Part shown: piece after piece, positions 34,755 to 43,479 of the stretch
Position numbering within the stretch: the stretch's first letter is position 1
How the letters are laid out: each line of letters opens with the position of its first letter
Source of the DNA: Micromonospora sp. NBC_00389
GTDB lineage: Bacteria > Actinomycetota > Actinomycetes > Mycobacteriales > Micromonosporaceae
Length of the DNA: 64,000 bases
Assembly (NCBI RefSeq): GCF_036059255.1
Contig: NZ_CP107947.1
Span: 682,001 to 746,000, forward strand
Direction of reading: 5' to 3'
The notes under the pieces: generated by a model
Seen by the model: only the letters and a program-made list of their open reading frames with translations
Databases searched by the model: none
Told to the model about the DNA's origin: nothing
Program-made: the position numbers and the translations under genes

Positions 34755-34803
34755 CGCCGGCGTCCAACGCGTGGCCGGCCTCGTCGACGGGCTGATCGGT
34801 CAT
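34747..34803 (-). CDS. Possible 18-residue upstream ORF
   Basis: ATG 34803 to TGA 34747 codes MTDQPVDEAGHALDAGGA and overlaps the start of the His-rich gene as GTGCCTGA. A weak purine-rich site precedes it. It may couple translation of the next gene or may be chance. Confidence 0.3.
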   Translation of the reverse strand: MTDQPVDEAGHALDAGGA

Positions 34804-34915
34804 GCCGCCCACGGTACCGCCGCACCGGGCCAGGCCCGGCCGACGTCGGGACGGCGTGGCGACGGTCGCAATCCGTCCTGCCCGGGAACTTTTCCGCCGC
34901 GAGCGCGCGGCGGGC

Positions 34916-37039
34916 TCAGCCGGCCACGGCGAGGGCGAGCGGGAGCACGTCCGGCGCGCCGGCCCGGCGTAGGGCGCGGGTCACCATCGTCATCGTCCAG
35001 CCCGAGTCGACCAGGTCGTCCAGGAGCAGCACCGGCCCGGCCAGTTCGGCCAGCGCGTCGGCCAACTCGGCCGGCACGGTGAACGCGTCGTGCAGCGCGC
35101 GTACCCGCTGGGCGCTGTTGCCGCGCGGCCCGCCGGGGCCGCCCGGACCGGTCCGGGTGACCTCGCCCAACAGCGGCAGCCGGCCCACGGCGGCGACCCG
35201 CTCGGCCAGCGAGCCGACCAGCCGGGGCCGCCGACGGGAACCAACCGCGACCACCGCCACCGGGCGGCGAGGCCACGGGTCGTCGCCGTGCGCCCACGCC
35301 TTGAGCACCTCCACCACGGCGCCGGCCACGTCGTCGGGCACCAGCGCGTCGGGCGCGTCCGGGCCGACCAGGCCGCGCAGCCGGCCACCCCACCCCAGGT
35401 CGGAGAGGCGCCCGACGGCCCGGCCCGGCAGCGCCTGCTCCGTCGGGGGGATCCGGCCCTTCAGGGGTACGCCCACCGCGTCCAGCCCGGTCGGCCAGAG
35501 CTTCTTCGGGGCAATCTCCACGCCGGGTCGGCCCAGGAACGTCTGCGCGGCGGTCAGCGCGGCCGTCGACACGTCCGAGGAGAACAGCGGGTCAGCGCAC
35601 CGGTCACACCGACCGCAGTCGGCTGTCCCGGTATCGTCCAGGCACTCCCGCAGATACCGCATCCGGCAGCCGGACGTGGTCGCGTACTCCCGCATGGCCT
35701 GTTGCTCGGCGGTGCGCGCCTCGGCGACGCGCCGCAACCGGGCCTCGTCGTAGACCCAGGGCTCGCCGGTGGCGAGCCAGCCACCGCGCACCCGGCGGAC
35801 CGCGCCGTCCACGTCGAGCACCTTGAGCATCAGCTCCAACCGGGCCCGACGGAGGTCGACCAGCGGTTCGAGTGCCTGGGTGGAGAGCGGTCGGTCGCTC
35901 TGCAGGGCAGCCAGCACGGCCCGGACCTGCTGCTCGGGCGGGAACGCCAGCGAGGCGAAGTAGCGCCAGATCGCGGCGTCCTCGGCACCGGGCAGCAGCA
36001 GCACCTCGGCGTGCTCGACGGCCCGGCCGGCGCGGCCGACCTGCTGGTAGTACGCGATCGGCGAGGGTGGCGCGCCGAGGTGGACCACGAAGCCCAGGTC
36101 TGGCTTGTCGAAGCCCATGCCGAGCGCGCTCGTGGCGACCAACGCCTTGATCTTGTTGTCCAGGAGGTCCTGCTCGGCGGCCCGCCGGTCGGCGTCGTCG
36201 GCCTGCCCGGTGTACGAGGCCACCGGGTAGCCCCGGGTACGCAGGAACTCGGCCGTCTCCCCCGCCGCCGCGACGGTCAGCGTGTAGATGATGCCGGAGC
36301 CGGGCAGCTGGTCCAGGTGGTCGGCGAGCCAGGCCAGCCGGTGCGCCGGGGTGGGCAGGTCGAGCACGCCGAGGCGCAGTGACTCGCGGTCCAGCGTGCC
36401 GCGCAGGACGAGGGCGTCCCCCAACTGCTCCGCCACGTCCTGGGTGACCCGGGCGTTGGCGGTGGCGGTGGTGGCCAGCACCGGGGTGCGCTCGGGCAGG
36501 TTGCCGAGGAACGTGCGGAGCCGCCGGTAGTCCGGCCGGAAGTCGTGCCCCCAGTCGGAGACGCAGTGCGCCTCGTCGACCACCAGCAGCCCGGTGGTCG
36601 CGGCCAGCTTTGGCAGCACCCCGTCGCGGAAATCCGGGTTGTTCAGCCGTTCCGGGCTGATCAGCAGCACGTCCACCGCGCCGGCCTGGATCTCCGCGGT
36701 GATCTCGTCCCACTCGTCGAGGTTCGCCGAGTTGATCGTGCGAGCCCGGATGCCGGCCCGGGCGGCCGCCTCGACCTGGTTGCGCATCAGCGCCAGCAGC
36801 GGCGACACGATCACCGTCGGGCCAGCGGGGCGCTCGCCCTGGCGTAGCAGCGCGGTGGCCACGAAGTAGACCGCCGACTTGCCCCAGCCGGTGCGTTGGA
36901 CGCAGAGCACCCGGCGCGCGTCGACCACCAGCGCCTCGATGGCCCGCCACTGATCTTCGCGCAGCCGGGCGTGGTCACCGGCCAGCCGGCGCAGCACCGC
37001 CTCGGCCCGCTCCCGTACCGCCGCCCGCTCTTCGCTCAC
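34916..37039 (-). CDS. recQ: RecQ-family DNA helicase fused to phosphoribosyltransferase-like domain
   Basis: A 707-residue 3'-5' DNA helicase. Motifs: RTGWGKSAVYF (Walker A variant), VVDEAHCVSDWGHDFRPDYR (DEAH), ATTATANARV (III), QQVGRAGRAVEHAEV (VI), and the zinc element CLDDTGTADCGRCDRC near residue 475. In place of the HRDC domain, the C-terminal ~170 residues have PVLLLDDLVDSGWTMTMVTR, a PRPP-binding loop-like motif, followed by LRRAGAPDVLPLALA. This looks like a ComF/PRTase domain. The helicase call is secure, but whether the last domain binds a nucleotide or just regulates is unknown. It is 40 bases downstream of the SARP gene. Confidence 0.9.
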   Translation of the reverse strand: MSEERAAVRERAEAVLRRLAGDHARLREDQWRAIEALVVDARRVLCVQRTGWGKSAVYFVATALLRQGERPAGPTVIVSPLLALMRNQVEAAARAGIRARTINSANLDEWDEITAEIQAGAVDVLLISPERLNNPDFRDGVLPKLAATTGLLVVDEAHCVSDWGHDFRPDYRRLRTFLGNLPERTPVLATTATANARVTQDVAEQLGDALVLRGTLDRESLRLGVLDLPTPAHRLAWLADHLDQLPGSGIIYTLTVAAAGETAEFLRTRGYPVASYTGQADDADRRAAEQDLLDNKIKALVATSALGMGFDKPDLGFVVHLGAPPSPIAYYQQVGRAGRAVEHAEVLLLPGAEDAAIWRYFASLAFPPEQQVRAVLAALQSDRPLSTQALEPLVDLRRARLELMLKVLDVDGAVRRVRGGWLATGEPWVYDEARLRRVAEARTAEQQAMREYATTSGCRMRYLRECLDDTGTADCGRCDRCADPLFSSDVSTAALTAAQTFLGRPGVEIAPKKLWPTGLDAVGVPLKGRIPPTEQALPGRAVGRLSDLGWGGRLRGLVGPDAPDALVPDDVAGAVVEVLKAWAHGDDPWPRRPVAVVAVGSRRRPRLVGSLAERVAAVGRLPLLGEVTRTGPGGPGGPRGNSAQRVRALHDAFTVPAELADALAELAGPVLLLDDLVDSGWTMTMVTRALRRAGAPDVLPLALAVAG

Positions 37040-37079
37040 CCGGCATTTCTACCAGCCCCGCCGGAAAACCCCGCGATCA

Positions 37080-38870
37080 TCAGGGCCCGGCTGGCTCCGC
37101 CTTCACCGCCGCGGGGGTGCCTGTGGGCGGGGCGGGTGGCGGCAGGAAGAGCAGGACGCTGCGAAGCGCGTCGGTAACCGCGAGCGGCAGCGGGCAGCGC
37201 GCGGCCAGCTCCTCCATCGACGCGTACGGGCCGCGTACCCACCGGTCCATCGCCACCTGCCGGCGTTGCGCGTCGGTGAGCCCGGGCAGTGTGGCGAGTA
37301 CGTGATCGGGTACGGCGTTGACGTCGATGAGCCCGCCGTCGTCGAAGGCGCGGGCCAGGTCCGGTCGGCCGATGGCGAACTCCTGACGCGCCGAGGGGTA
37401 GCGGTGTAGCAGGTTCCGCGCCTGCTGGCGGCGAACCCGTCGCTCCTCGTCGCGTGCCTGGGCCACGAGCGGCCGCCCGGTGACCCGTCCCCAGACCCAT
37501 CGGTTGAGCAATACCACGTGTGCGGCGCCCACCACCCAGCAGAGACCGATCACGCCGAGCCCCAAGAACGCCTCCGCCGCCGAGTCCTCCGTCTCGAGGT
37601 CGTCGGTGGCGATCATGTAGACCAGCAGCGACGCGGTGATGAGATAGCCGACGGCCGCAAGGCCGAGCCGTCCACTGCGCCGCCGCACCGCGTACGCCAG
37701 CATCACCAGCCAGGTCCCGGTGCCGAACGACAGCAGTGGCAGGAGGGTGCCGGCGACGGTGGCCGTGGTGCTCACCCACGTCGGCAGCGGGTGCCGCTCC
37801 TGGCGCGGCTGGTCGACCCCGAACGGGGAAGGCGGGCCGGCGGACAGACCGCCCAGCGCGGGGTACAGCGGCGAGGGGAGATCCGCGTAGGGCGGGACGG
37901 CCGCCGAGAACGGCGGGGCCGACGCCTGGACCGGGGTGGTCGAGGCGGGCGGCGAAGCGGGGGGCGGCACGGTCGGGTTGAGGGCCGGGGCAGCCGGATG
38001 TGTGTCGGCGGACGGATGCGCCGGCACCGGGGGCACCATGCTCTCCGCCTGCTGTGCGGCGGGAGCCGAAGCGGGCCACCCCGATTCCGGGACGCCAGCG
38101 GTGAGGGTCGGGTCCGCGCGCAGTATCCGCCCGTGCAGCTCGCGGAGCGCCGCACCGGGCCCGATGCCGTACTCCTCGCGGAGGAAGCTGTCGATCTCCC
38201 GATACGCGGCCAGCGCCTCCGCCTGCCGTCCGCTGCGGTACAGCGCCAGCATGTACTGGTGGCGCAGCCGCTCCCGGACCGGGAACTCGGCCACCAGCTC
38301 GACCAGCTCGCCGACCAGCTCGCGATGCCGCCCGCTGTCCAGTTCCAGCTCCACGCGGGTCTCCAGAGCAACGGCCCGCAGTTCCACCAGTCGGTGCCGG
38401 GCAGCCTCGAAGACTCCTCCGGGGACGCCGGCGAACGGCTCTCCCCGCCACAGGTCCAGGGCAGCGGTCAGCTCGGCCAGCGCCTGCTCCGTACGTCCGG
38501 CCGCGTGCCGCTGCCGTGCGGCCTGGACGCCCCGTTCGAAGCGGACGGCGTCCACCGCCTCGGGATCCACCCGGAGCAGGTAACCCGCGTCGGTGAGGCT
38601 CAACACCTGCCCCGGCGTACGCGGCGACCGGTCGGGCTCCAACACCCGACGCAGTCCAGCGACATACTTCTGCACCACGTTGGGGCCGTTCGCGGGCGGA
38701 TCGTCCGGCCACACCGCCTCGACGATCTGCCCGGTGGAGACCGAGCGACCGGCGGAGAGCAGCAGTACGGCCAGCACGGCGCGCTGCTTACCGGGGCCGA
38801 GATCGAGCTGGCGGTCGGCGTACCAGGCCCGCTGAGGCCCGAGGATCTCGAAACGCAGCGTTCCTGACAT
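37080..38870 (-). CDS. SARP-type regulator with membrane helices and C-terminal HhH domain
   Basis: A 596-residue protein. Residues 1-95 form an OmpR-like winged helix (LRFEILGPQRAWYADRQLDLG, then VSTGQIVEAVWPDDPPANGPN). Residues ~100-245 are the BTAD domain (FERGVQAARQRHAAGRTEQAL; HGRILRADPTL). A Pro-rich linker (~260-365) follows. Three or four membrane helices lie at ~370-480. A final domain has LIDVNAVPDHVLATLPGLTD and GPYASMEELAARC, like the helix-hairpin-helix of ComEA. Start ATG 38870 is inside a longer open frame that reaches 39437 but overlaps the lipoprotein gene. SARPs usually activate secondary-metabolite genes; a membrane-bound one is unusual. No metabolite cluster is in view. 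Confidence 0.85.
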   Translation of the reverse strand: MSGTLRFEILGPQRAWYADRQLDLGPGKQRAVLAVLLLSAGRSVSTGQIVEAVWPDDPPANGPNVVQKYVAGLRRVLEPDRSPRTPGQVLSLTDAGYLLRVDPEAVDAVRFERGVQAARQRHAAGRTEQALAELTAALDLWRGEPFAGVPGGVFEAARHRLVELRAVALETRVELELDSGRHRELVGELVELVAEFPVRERLRHQYMLALYRSGRQAEALAAYREIDSFLREEYGIGPGAALRELHGRILRADPTLTAGVPESGWPASAPAAQQAESMVPPVPAHPSADTHPAAPALNPTVPPPASPPASTTPVQASAPPFSAAVPPYADLPSPLYPALGGLSAGPPSPFGVDQPRQERHPLPTWVSTTATVAGTLLPLLSFGTGTWLVMLAYAVRRRSGRLGLAAVGYLITASLLVYMIATDDLETEDSAAEAFLGLGVIGLCWVVGAAHVVLLNRWVWGRVTGRPLVAQARDEERRVRRQQARNLLHRYPSARQEFAIGRPDLARAFDDGGLIDVNAVPDHVLATLPGLTDAQRRQVAMDRWVRGPYASMEELAARCPLPLAVTDALRSVLLFLPPPAPPTGTPAAVKAEPAGP

Positions 38871-39012
38871 GCGAGTTTCCGCTCCTGACACCCCCGAGGG
38901 CGCCGGACGGCAGTGCCCGGCAGCCGGACGGCAGCATATCGGCAGCCGGACCGCCGTGCCGGCCGGCAACCTCGTCGTCGGCAGAAGCCACGCAGCGAGA
39001 AAGAGAAGTGCG

Positions 39013-39834
39013 ATGACACAGGCAACGGGCACCGCCGGCACCATCCGACGGACGGTCGGCACGGTCGCCGCCGTGCTGGCCACGACCACCCTGCTCGCGG
39101 GTTGCGGGTCCAAGGACGAGCTGACCGCGGCACCGCAGAGCAGCCCGACCGCCAGCCCGAGTGCCAGCCCGAAGGACGCGCTCCTGGACGCCGTTCCGGA
39201 TGGCACCGAGGGGGCGTTCCGGTTCAGCGGCAAGGACTCGTCCAGCACGCTCAGCGGCCGGATCGACCCGGAGGCGAAGGCGTTCGAACTCAACACCACC
39301 ATGGCGCCGGACTCCGACGGCATCGTCGTGAAGATGTCGTTCCTGGTGATCGAGGACGAGAACTGGATAAAGGCAAAGTTCAGCGGCCGCCCGGGCCTGC
39401 CGAAGTTCCCGGACAAGTGGATGAGGCTGGACCGCACGAAGCTGACCGATGGCGGGAGTATCCCGACCTACGACGGCGTGGACCAGGGCAACGCCGGTCC
39501 GCTCATCCAGGCGGCAACCTCGGTCGAGGAGCAGAGCGCCGGGCGATACGTCGGATTCATCGACGTGAGCGACACGGAAGCGGCGAAGGCGCTGGATGAC
39601 GGTGAGGCGGCGGCGCTCGGCGAGGCCGCCAAGAAGGTTCCGTTCACCGCCGTGGTCGGTGCGGACAAGCACCTGGCCTCGCTGACGCTGAAGATCCCGG
39701 CCGCTGGCAAGGCGAAGGCGTACGACTACGTGGTCACGTACGCCGACTACGGCAGCACTCCGAAGATCAGCGTTCCGACCGGCGCCGCCGCGACGAACGC
39801 ACCGAAGATGGCGTACGAGATGTTGAACAACTGA
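39013..39834 (+). CDS. Lipoprotein, LppX/LprG-like
   Basis: A 273-residue exported lipoprotein. The signal peptide has TIRRTVGTVAAVLATTTL and the lipobox LLAGCG at about residue 30. A Ser/Pro linker (SSPTASPSASP) precedes the mature domain, which has alternating strand and helix segments such as AFRFSGKDSSSTLSGRID and AYDYVVTYADYGST. This resembles the actinobacterial LppX/LprG group, though similarity is not strong. ATG 39013 is used; upstream in-frame codons to 38869 overlap the promoter of the divergent SARP gene. Function unknown. Confidence 0.85.
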   Translation: MTQATGTAGTIRRTVGTVAAVLATTTLLAGCGSKDELTAAPQSSPTASPSASPKDALLDAVPDGTEGAFRFSGKDSSSTLSGRIDPEAKAFELNTTMAPDSDGIVVKMSFLVIEDENWIKAKFSGRPGLPKFPDKWMRLDRTKLTDGGSIPTYDGVDQGNAGPLIQAATSVEEQSAGRYVGFIDVSDTEAAKALDDGEAAALGEAAKKVPFTAVVGADKHLASLTLKIPAAGKAKAYDYVVTYADYGSTPKISVPTGAAATNAPKMAYEMLNN

Positions 39835-39849
39835 CCCACGACGCAGGGA

Positions 39850-39879
39850 GGGCGGCGGCCACACGGGGGGCCGCCGCCC
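39850..39879. terminator. Hairpin terminator between the lipoprotein and SDR genes
   Basis: Perfect 11-base stem GGGCGGCGGCC (39850-39860) / GGCCGCCGCCC (39869-39879) with an 8-base loop, followed by cttctgtcgt on the plus strand. It lies in a 73-base gap between converging genes. Confidence 0.8.
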
Positions 39880-39907
39880 CTTCTGTCGTACCTGGACGCT
39901 TGTGCGC

Positions 39908-40654
39908 TCAGCGGCCGAGTACCGAGCCCCCGTTGACGCCGAGCACCTGACCGGTGACGTAACCGGCAGCCGGGCTGGCGAGATAGCGAACGGCCTCGGC
40001 GATGTCGTCCGGCACTCCGGCCCGCCCGACCAGGGTCGCCGCCACCCGCTTGGCGTGCCCCTCGGCGGTCATCCGGTCACCGAAGAACTCGGTCTCGGCG
40101 ACGTAGCCCGGGCTCACCACGTTGACCGTGATCTGTTCCGGGCCGAGCTGCGCTGCCAGGTCGTACGCCCAGCCGTGCAGGGCGGCCTTCGCCGCCGAGT
40201 ACGCCCCGGCGCCGCCGCGCTGGGCGGCGATCGAGCTGATCAGGATCACCCGGCCGCCGGGGCGACGCAGGGCCGGACGCAGCGCCTCGGTCAGCAGCAC
40301 GGCGGTGAGCACGTTGGCGTCCAGGTTGGCCCGCCAGTGCGCGGCGGTTCCGGCGAGCGTGTCGGTGTCCCCGCCGAGGTAGCCGCCGGCGTTGTTGACC
40401 ACCACGTCGACCGGCCGATCGCCGATCGCCGCGAGAACCCGACCGAGCTGCCCCGGGTCGGTCAGGTCAGCGGTAACGGTGGTGACGGCGTCGGTACGAC
40501 CACAGCCGGCGGAAATCCGCTCGGCGGTATTCGCCAACACGTCCGCCCGCCGCCCGACGATCAGAACGTCGTACCCATCCCCCGCGAGCACCCCCGCAAC
40601 GGCCGCGCCAATCCCAGTCCCGCCCCCACTAACAACCGCAACCCGCCCGTCCAT
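39908..40654 (-). CDS. SDR-family NAD(P)-dependent oxidoreductase
   Basis: A 248-residue short-chain dehydrogenase. The nucleotide motif is VVSGGGTGIGAAVAG, followed by LIVGRRADVL, an Arg-Arg pair favouring NADP. NNAGG at ~95, the catalytic Ser in ILISSIAAQRGG, and YSAAK with Tyr and Lys complete the triad. The end GQVLGVNGGSVLGR is typical of the 3-oxoacyl-ACP reductase-like group. ATG 40654 has GGGGAGG upstream. The gene lies past the large palindrome that ends the ABC transporter operon and is probably transcribed on its own. Substrate unknown. Confidence 0.9.
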   Translation of the reverse strand: MDGRVAVVSGGGTGIGAAVAGVLAGDGYDVLIVGRRADVLANTAERISAGCGRTDAVTTVTADLTDPGQLGRVLAAIGDRPVDVVVNNAGGYLGGDTDTLAGTAAHWRANLDANVLTAVLLTEALRPALRRPGGRVILISSIAAQRGGAGAYSAAKAALHGWAYDLAAQLGPEQITVNVVSPGYVAETEFFGDRMTAEGHAKRVAATLVGRAGVPDDIAEAVRYLASPAAGYVTGQVLGVNGGSVLGR

Positions 40655-40677
40655 CTCCCGACCTCCCCATGCAGAGA

Positions 40678-40748
40678 ACCCCGTCGATCATGAAGTTATC
40701 GCCCTCGGCCACGACGCGTCGTGGCAATAACTTCATGATCGACGGGGT
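40678..40748. repeat. Large composite palindrome, likely terminator of the ABC operon
   Basis: Arms of 22 perfect bases (40678-40699 and 40727-40748; core CCCCGTCGATCATGAAG) extend four more bases with one mismatch. They enclose a second perfect palindrome, CCACGACGCGTCGTGG (40709-40724). It lies only seven bases after the stop of the LivM-type gene and 24 before the SDR start. A strong terminator is the simple reading. The AT-rich arms, unlike other terminators here, and the CATGATCGACG core shared with 15067-15077, suggest a dispersed repeat. Confidence 0.75.
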
Positions 40749-40754
40749 GGGGGG

Positions 40755-41864
40755 TCAGCGTGAGGGGCGGAGGGATTTGCGGAGGTGGGACAGGCGGGGG
40801 GCCAGGCTGGCCAGGCCGCCGGGGAAGAAGTAGACGGCCAGGATGAAGACCGTGCCGAGGACGAACAGGGGCTGGCTCAGGGGGTGACTCAGGACGGCGG
40901 GCAGCTTGTCGACCGCGTCGGAGGTGCCGAAGGCGGTGAGCCGGTGGTCCAGGTACATGTAGAGGACGCCGCCGAGCACCGGCCCCCACCGGGTGCCCGG
41001 TCCGCCGAGAACCACCATGACCAGCAGCGACAGGGTCAGCTCGGAGGACGTGATGTGCGGCGACGCGCCGCCGACGATCAGGCAGTAGACCACCCCGCCG
41101 GCCGACGCGAGCCCGCCGGCCAGGGTGAACGCCACCAGCTTGTAGCGGTACGGGTCCAGCCCGAGCACGCCGATCCGCCGCTCGTCGTCGCGCAGCCCGG
41201 CCAGCACCCGCCCGGTCGGCGAACCGCTCACCCGGTGCACCACGAAGACCACCAGGGTCAGGTACGCCAGCGCCAGCCAGTACAGGTTGACCGTGTTGGT
41301 CACCCCCACCAGCCCGGCGGGCAGCCCGGACACATCCAGCGGCAGGCCCTCCTCGCCGCCGGTCAGCCCGCCGAAGTCCCGTGCCACCAGGATCGCCCCG
41401 ACCTGAGCGAAGGCCAACGTGACCATGGCGAACGCGATGCCCACGGTACGCAGCGCCACCGCGCCGAGCAGCGCGGCGAGGATCGTGCCGCCGGTGACGG
41501 TCAACAGCGCCGCCTGCCAGAGCGGCAGGCCGGCCCGGGTGACCAGGATGTCGGTGCCGTACACGCCAGCGGCGAAGTACAGCGCGTGCCCGAAGGAGAG
41601 CATCCCGGTCCGGCCGAAGAGCAGGTCGTACCCGGCGGCCAGCCCGCCGAAGATCAGGCAGATGGCGAGCAGTTGCAGGGTGCCGGGCGAGTTGACCGGC
41701 CCCTCGAAGATCCCCGGCAGGGAGATCGTCGAGTACGGCAGGATCGCGAAGACGGCCAGCGCGACCAGCGGCAGGAACGGACGGACACGGTGCCACCGCC
41801 CCCGCTGCGGGGTCAGCTCGTCGGGTACCTGCGCGGGGGGCGCGTCGACCACGGAGTTCGTCAT
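40755..41864 (-). CDS. livM: Branched-chain amino acid type ABC permease (LivM)
   Basis: Second inner-membrane permease of a HAAT-family ABC importer, 369 residues with about ten helices. Family features include GLAAGYDLLFGRTGMLSFGHA near residue 75, where the GxxSxGHA pattern is typical, and GGLASAGGVVYCLIVGG and VMVVLGGPGTRWGPVLGG in the second half. Start ATG 41864 overlaps the LivH stop as ATGA. It is the last gene of the five-gene operon and is followed by the large palindrome. The transported compound may be a branched-chain amino acid or another amide such as urea. Confidence 0.92.
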   Translation of the reverse strand: MTNSVVDAPPAQVPDELTPQRGRWHRVRPFLPLVALAVFAILPYSTISLPGIFEGPVNSPGTLQLLAICLIFGGLAAGYDLLFGRTGMLSFGHALYFAAGVYGTDILVTRAGLPLWQAALLTVTGGTILAALLGAVALRTVGIAFAMVTLAFAQVGAILVARDFGGLTGGEEGLPLDVSGLPAGLVGVTNTVNLYWLALAYLTLVVFVVHRVSGSPTGRVLAGLRDDERRIGVLGLDPYRYKLVAFTLAGGLASAGGVVYCLIVGGASPHITSSELTLSLLVMVVLGGPGTRWGPVLGGVLYMYLDHRLTAFGTSDAVDKLPAVLSHPLSQPLFVLGTVFILAVYFFPGGLASLAPRLSHLRKSLRPSR

Positions 41865-42751
41865 GCCGTTGCCACCTTTCCGGCGATGCCCTGCGGACGC
41901 AGCAGCAGCACGACGGCCAGCAGCCCGACCACGCAGATGTCGCCCAGACCGGACGTGCCGTAGTAGTTGACGAACTGTTGGACCAGCCCGACCACGACCG
42001 CCGCGTACGCGGAGCCGACCACCGAGCCCATCCCGCCGATCACCACCACGATGAACGCGAAGATCAGCAGTGAGCTGCCCTGCCCGGGCGAGACGGTGCC
42101 GAAGTAGACCCCGCCGAGTGCACCGGCGAGCGCGGCGGCCGCCCCACCGATCGCGAAGACGAGGGTGAACGCCTTACGCACGTCGATGCCGAGCGCGGTC
42201 ACCATCTCCCGGTTCTCCACTCCGGCCCGGATCACCAGGCCGTACCGGGTCCAGCGCAGGAAGGCCAGCAGCGCGCCGAGCACCAGCACTGCCGCGATGA
42301 TCAGCAGCAGGCCGCCGTTCGGCACCTGCGCGCCGAGGATCCCGGTGACCTGCCGGGTCCAGTCGGGGCGGGGGAACGGTCGGGCGTCCGCACCCCAGGT
42401 GGCCTGGAGCAGCGCCACCCCGGCCAGCGACAGGCCGACGGTGACCAGCACCTGCTCGATGGTGCGGGAGTAGAGCGGGCGAATCAGCACCAGCTCGACC
42501 AGCACCGCCACCAGCGTGCCGGCGGCCACCCCGAACGCGACCGCGAGCACGAAGCCGAACCCGTCACCACCGGCGCCCGGCAGGTTGCCCGCCGCCCACC
42601 AGGTGGCGTACGCGCCGACACCGAGGAACAGCCCGTGCGCGAAGTTGAGCACGTCGGCCAGGCCGAAGACCAGGGACAGCCCGGAGGCGACCAGGAAGTA
42701 CAGCGCTGCCAGGCCGAGCCCGGTCAGCGTCAACAGGATGACGGTGCCCAT
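41861..42751 (-). CDS. livH: Branched-chain amino acid type ABC permease (LivH)
   Basis: First permease of the importer, 296 residues with eight or nine helices. It starts with LTLTGLGLAALYFLVASGLSLVFGLADVLN, here cut at its ends, and continues with FAHGLFLGVGAYATWW; the second half has FAFIVVVIGGMGSVVGSAYAAVV, matching LivH. ATG 42751 shares a base with the livF stop (TGATG), and its own stop overlaps LivM. The tight coupling implies equal synthesis of the two permeases. The family call is secure; the substrate is not. Confidence 0.92.
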   Translation of the reverse strand: MGTVILLTLTGLGLAALYFLVASGLSLVFGLADVLNFAHGLFLGVGAYATWWAAGNLPGAGGDGFGFVLAVAFGVAAGTLVAVLVELVLIRPLYSRTIEQVLVTVGLSLAGVALLQATWGADARPFPRPDWTRQVTGILGAQVPNGGLLLIIAAVLVLGALLAFLRWTRYGLVIRAGVENREMVTALGIDVRKAFTLVFAIGGAAAALAGALGGVYFGTVSPGQGSSLLIFAFIVVVIGGMGSVVGSAYAAVVVGLVQQFVNYYGTSGLGDICVVGLLAVVLLLRPQGIAGKVATA

Positions 42752-43479
42752 CAGTGCGCCACCTCCGCCGAGCCGACGCCGAGCAGCGACTTGGTCAGCG
42801 CGGTCTCCAGCAGCAACTCGCGGGCGTCGCCGGTCCAGGCGACCTTGCCGGCTGCCAGCACCACCGCGTCTCGGGCCAGCCGCCGTACCACTGCCAGGTT
42901 CTGCTCGACGAGCAGCACCGGCACCGACTCCGCGACTCGTTCCAGCACCTCGGCCACCTCGGTCACCACTTTCGGCGCCAACCCCTTGGTCGGCTCGTCG
43001 ACCAGCAGCAGCCGGTTGTCGTTGAGCAGCACCCGGCCGATCGCGAGCATCTGCTGCTGCCCGCCGGAGAGCGAACCGGCCCGTTGCCGTCCGCGCCGGT
43101 CCAGCTCCGGGAAGAGCGCGAAAACCTTGTCGTACGCCGGAGCGACGCCGCGCCGCTCGGCGAGCCGCAGGTTCTCCGCGACGGTGAGGCCGGCGAACAC
43201 GCAGCGGTCCTCGGGCACGTAGCCGAGCCCGCCGCGAACCAGCCGGTGGGTGGGGCGGGCCAGCAGGCTCTGCGCGCCCATCCGGATGGTGCCGCGGATC
43301 TCCCCGGCGGGCGGGGTGAGGCCGACGATCGCGCGCAGCGTGGTGGTCTTGCCAACCCCGTTGCGGCCGAGCAGGACGGTCACGCCGGTCGGGGCGACCG
43401 TGAAGGACACCCCCTGGAGGATGTGCAGCCCGGAGATCCGGACCGACAGGTCCTCCACGTTGAGGATCGGCTCGGTCAT
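42751..43479 (-). CDS. livF: ABC transporter ATP-binding protein (LivF)
   Basis: Second ATPase of the importer, 242 residues from ATG 43479. Walker A is GRNGVGKTT, Q-loop region GYVPEDRCVFAGLTVAENL, signature LSGGQQQMLAIGR, Walker B RLLLVDEPTKGLAP, and the switch His is replaced by the LLVEQN form typical of LivF. The frame is open upstream to 43887 but overlaps livG there, so ATG 43479 (ATGA overlap with the livG stop) is the start. It works as a heterodimer with LivG. Confidence 0.94.
   Translation of the reverse strand: MTEPILNVEDLSVRISGLHILQGVSFTVAPTGVTVLLGRNGVGKTTTLRAIVGLTPPAGEIRGTIRMGAQSLLARPTHRLVRGGLGYVPEDRCVFAGLTVAENLRLAERRGVAPAYDKVFALFPELDRRGRQRAGSLSGGQQQMLAIGRVLLNDNRLLLVDEPTKGLAPKVVTEVAEVLERVAESVPVLLVEQNLAVVRRLARDAVVLAAGKVAWTGDARELLLETALTKSLLGVGSAEVAH

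Noticed and set aside
38871..39437. N-terminal extension of the SARP frame to 39437
   Set aside because: It overlaps the lipoprotein gene on the other strand and the shared promoter region; SARP homology begins at ATG 38870.
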